Shown one piece after another: positions 60,973-64,000 of a stretch of 64,000 nucleotides of DNA. The notes beneath the pieces were generated by a model. That model was not told where the DNA came from. It did not search any database and saw nothing but the letters and a program-made list of their open reading frames with translations. Within the stretch, counting starts at the first letter, position 1. Each line of letters opens with the position of its first letter. This DNA comes from Hippasteria phrygiana (lineage: Eukaryota > Echinodermata > Asteroidea > Valvatida > Goniasteridae): assembly GCA_037893225.1 (NCBI GenBank), contig JAZGUH010000204.1, forward strand, positions 1,178,001 through 1,242,000, read 5' to 3'. A program made the position numbers and the translations under genes.

Positions 60973-63900
60973 AAAACTTGTAGAGAAAATTCAAACCTCG
61001 CAATGTTTATTTTCTTTCCGGCCAACATCTGTGTACATATTACCGTCTATTTATTGCTCCATGCATGTCAAATTCCCTGGGGTATGGACTTGCTTTACTC
61101 ATTCATAATTGCATGAAATATCAACCAAATTCAGTAATTTTGACATGTATGGATAGCTTAGATCTGGCGCTACATGTTGCAATTATCGGCGGCTTCTTAG
61201 AGCTGACACTTGTAGAGAAAAATCAAACCTCGCAATGTTTATTTTCTTTCCGGCCACCATCTGTGTGCATATTACCTTTTATTTATTGCTCCATGCCTGT
61301 CAAATTCCCTGGGGTATGGACTTGCTTTACTCATTCATAATTGCATGAAATATCAACCAAATGCAGTAATTTTGACATGTATGTATAGCTTAGATCTGGC
61401 GCAACATGTTGCAATCATCGGCGGCTTCTTAGAGTTCAAACTTGTAGAGAAAATTCGAACCTCGCAATGTTTATTTTCTTTCCGGCCAACATCTGTGTAC
61501 ATATTACCGTCTATTTATTGCTCCATGCCTGTCAAATTCCCTGGGGTATGGACGTGCTTTACTCATTCATAATTGCATGAAATATCAACCAAATTCAGTA
61601 ATTTTGACATGTATGTATAGCTTAGATCTGGCGCTACATGTTGCAATTATCGGCGGCTTCTTAGGGTTAAAACTTGTGGAGAAAATTCAAACCTCGCAAT
61701 GTTTATTTTCTTTCCGGCCAACATCTGTGTGCATGTTACCGTCTATTTATTGCTCCATGCATGCCAAATTCCCTGGGGTATGGACTTGCTTTACTCATTC
61801 ATAATTGCATGAAATATCAACCAAATACAGTAATTTTGACATGTATGGATAGCTTAGATCTGGCGCTACATGTTGCAATTATCGGCGGCTTCTTAGAATT
61901 AACACTTGTGGAGAAAATTCAAACCTCGCAATGTTTATTTTCTTTCCGGCCAACATATGTGTACATATTACCGTCTATTTATTGCTCCATGCATGTCAAA
62001 TTCCCTGGGGTATGCACTTGCTTTACTCATTCATAATTGCATGAAATATCAACCAAATTCAGTAATTTTGACATGTATGTATAGCTTAGATCTGGCGCTA
62101 CATGTTGCAATCATCGGCGGCTTCCCAGAGTTAAAACTTGTAGAGAAAATTCAAACCTCGCAATGTTTATTTTCTTTCCGGCCAACATCTGTGTACATAT
62201 TACCGTCTATTTATTGCTCCATGCATGTCAAATTCCCTGGGGTATGGACTTGCTTTACTCATTCATAATTGCATGAAATATCAACCAAATTCAGTAATTT
62301 TGACATGTATGGATAGCTTAGATCTGGCGCTACATGTTGCAATTATCGGCGGCTTCTTAGAGTTAACACTTGTAGAGAAAAATCAAACCTCGCAATGTTT
62401 ATTTTCTTTCCGGCCACCATCTGTGTGCATATTACCTTTTATTTATTGCTCCATGCCTGTCAAATTCCCTGGGGTATGGACTTGCTTTACTCATTCATAA
62501 TTGCATGAAATATCAACCAAATGCAGTAATTTTGACATGTATGTATAGCTTAGATCTGGCGCTACATGTTGCAATTATCGGCGGCTTCTTAGGGTTAAAA
62601 CTTGTGGAGAAAATTCAAACCTCGCAATGTTTATTTTCTTTCCGGCCAACATCTGTGTGCATGTTACCGTCTATTTATTGCTCCATGCATGTCAAATTCC
62701 CTGGGGTATGGACTTGCTTTACTCATTCATAATTGCATGAAATATCAACCAAATACAGTAATTTTGACATGTATGGATAGCTTAGATCTGGCGCTACATG
62801 TTGCAATTATCGGCGGCTTCTTAGAATTAACACTTGTGGAGAAAATTCAAACCTCGCAATGTTTATTTTCTTTCCGGCCAACATATGTGTACATATTACC
62901 GTCTATTTATTGCTCCATGCATGTCAAATTCCCTGGGGTATGGACTTGCTTTACTCATTCATAATTGCATGAAATATCAACCAAATTCAGTAATTTTGAC
63001 ATGTATGTATAGCTTAGATCTGGCGCTACATGTTGCAATCATCGGCGGCTTCTTAGAGTTAACACTTGTGGAGAAAATTCAAACCTCGCAATGTTTATTT
63101 TCTTTCCGGCCAACATCTGTGTACATATTACCGTCTATTTATTGCTCCATGCATGTCAAATTCCCTGGGGTATGGACTTGCTTTATTCATTCATAATTGC
63201 ATGAAATATCAACCAAATGCAGTAATTTTGACTTGTATGTATAGCTTAGATCTGGCGCTACATGTTGCAATCATCGGCGGCTTCCCAGAGTTAAAACTTG
63301 TAGAGAAAATTCAAACCTCGCAATGTTTATTTTCTTTCCGGCCAACATCTGTGTACATATTACCGTCTATTTATTGCTCCATGCATGTCAAATTCCCTGG
63401 GGTATGGACTTGCTTTACTCATTCATAATTGCATGAAATATCAACCAAATTCAGTAATTTTGACATGTATGGATAGCTTAGATCTGGCGCTACATGTTGC
63501 AATTATCGGCGGCTTCTTAGAGTTAACACTTGTAGAGAAAAATCAAACCTCGCAATGTTTATTTTCTTTCCGGCCACCATCTGTGTGCATATTACCTTTT
63601 ATTTATTGCTCCATGCCTGTCAAATTCCCTGGGGTATGGACTTGCTTTACTCATTCATAATTGCATGAAATATCAACCAAATGCAGTAATTTTGACATGT
63701 ATGTATAGCTTAGATCTGGCGCTACATGTTGCAATCATCGGCGGCTTCTTAGAGTTCAAACTTGTAGAGAAAATTCGAACCTCGCAATGTTTATTTTCTT
63801 TCCGGCCAACATCTGTGTACATATTACCGTCTATTTATTGCTCCATGCCTGTCAAATTCCCTGGGGTATGGACTTGCTTTACTCATTCATAATTGCATGA

Positions 63901-64000
63901 AATATCAACCAAATTCAGTAATTTTGACATGTATGTATAGCTTAGATCTGGCGCTACATGTTGCAATTATCGGCGGCTTCTTAGGGTTAAAACTTGTGGA
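60973..64000 (+). repeat. HOR block I2, partial second 30-mer
   Basis: It repeats 54013 onward at offset 6960, including the rare GGACGTGC (near 61551) and TATGCACTTG (near 62014) marks, so it is a direct copy and not a convergent arrangement. Order: T10-T11-T12-T13-T10c; T10-T11-T4-T10c-T2; T10-T11-T12. Thirteen complete monomers and 12 bases of the next are visible before the window ends, and the array evidently continues. Confidence 0.93.

Larger units (their letters stand above)
1..64000 (+). repeat. 232-bp satellite DNA array, 276 monomers, higher-order structure
   Basis: The whole window is one head-to-tail tandem array in a single orientation. Landmarks recur every 232 bp: ACCTCGCAATG, TATTGCTCC, TTCCCTGGGG, GCATGAAATATC, AGATCT and ATCGGCGG. 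Register from base 1 gives 276 complete monomers and a 12-base start of the next at 63989. Only five monomers depart from 232 bp. No unique flank, interspersed element or RNA gene interrupts it. Neighbouring monomers differ at roughly thirty recurrent sites, while monomers one HOR apart are almost identical, which is the signature of a higher-order satellite. The likely role, by analogy with other eukaryotic satellites, is centromeric or pericentromeric heterochromatin; this is inference, since neither a kinetochore-protein site nor a chromosome end is visible. I do not recognise the family or species. Confidence 0.98.

Noticed and set aside
6..63892. Hundreds of forward open frames of 73-152 codons as genes
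   Set aside because: They are the same satellite read in shifting frames. The 120-codon versions begin at a TTG, not ATG, and run across a monomer boundary because 232 is not divisible by 3. All three frames are open over parts of the same bases, and there is no sign of a coding constraint. None is annotated as a CDS.
1..64000. CRISPR array or other prokaryotic repeat system
   Set aside because: The period is 232 bp with no unique spacers; the entire period is the repeat. There are no cas-like genes, ribosome-binding sites or operons.
1..64000. Tandem gene cluster such as 5S rRNA, tRNA or histone genes
   Set aside because: I see no tRNA cloverleaf, no 5S internal control region and no conserved reading frame. 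Every part of the unit is satellite-like, and no transcription terminator run of T is placed after a candidate gene.
1..64000. Transposon or MITE insertion
   Set aside because: The monomer register is unbroken from end to end; no target-site duplication, terminal repeat or extra sequence interrupts it.
1..64000. Assembly artefact as the explanation of the near-identical blocks
   Set aside because: This cannot be excluded from sequence alone. However, duplicate blocks carry their own private substitutions (for example at 1001, 7251, 43083 and 52583), which argues against simple computational copying. Read-level checks are proposed in the findings.

Overview
The window is one unbroken tandem satellite array. 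From base 1 to base 64000 it is a head-to-tail succession of one monomer of about 232 bp, all in the same orientation. I find no unique sequence, transposon, RNA gene or protein gene in it. Counting register from the first base, it holds 276 complete monomers plus 12 bases of a 277th. The total length is 276 x 232 minus 44 bp, and five short monomers account for the whole shortfall: two that lack 1 bp and three that lack 14 bp. The monomer is about 38% G+C by hand count (88 of 232) and keeps six CpG sites.

Satellite of this size, purity and higher-order structure points to a eukaryotic chromosome, most plausibly centromeric or pericentromeric heterochromatin in a long-read assembly. I do not recognise the monomer family, so I name no species or clade.

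Monomers fall into about 13 recurring types, called T1 to T13 here. Their basic running order is T1-T2-T3-T4-T5-T6-T7-T8-T9-T10-T11-T12-T13. The array is built from irregular higher-order repeats (HORs) that copy, skip or re-enter this order by whole monomers. Layout: 1-7190, an 18-mer and a 13-mer that share private variants; 7191-14600, a T1-T12 run followed by 6-, 3-, 7- and 4-monomer re-entries; 14601-17616, another T1-T10 run; 17617-22228, a 9-mer and an 11-mer version of it; 22229-33364, 7-, 8- and 15-mers built around three successive T6 monomers; 33365-38700, a 13-mer and a 10-mer; 38701-54012, large 29-, 23- and 14-mer versions of one HOR; 54013-64000, a 30-mer whose second copy runs off the window.

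No genes act together here. The biology is that of satellite evolution: unequal exchange in whole-monomer steps, gene-conversion-like mosaics, and variants spread by block amplification. The long forward open frames are a by-product of monomer composition. The sequence elements most worth checking are an imperfect inverted repeat inside the monomer, a 12-bp palindrome in one T11 lineage, and clear lineage markers (HindIII, CCCTAGGG, two indels) that trace the duplications.
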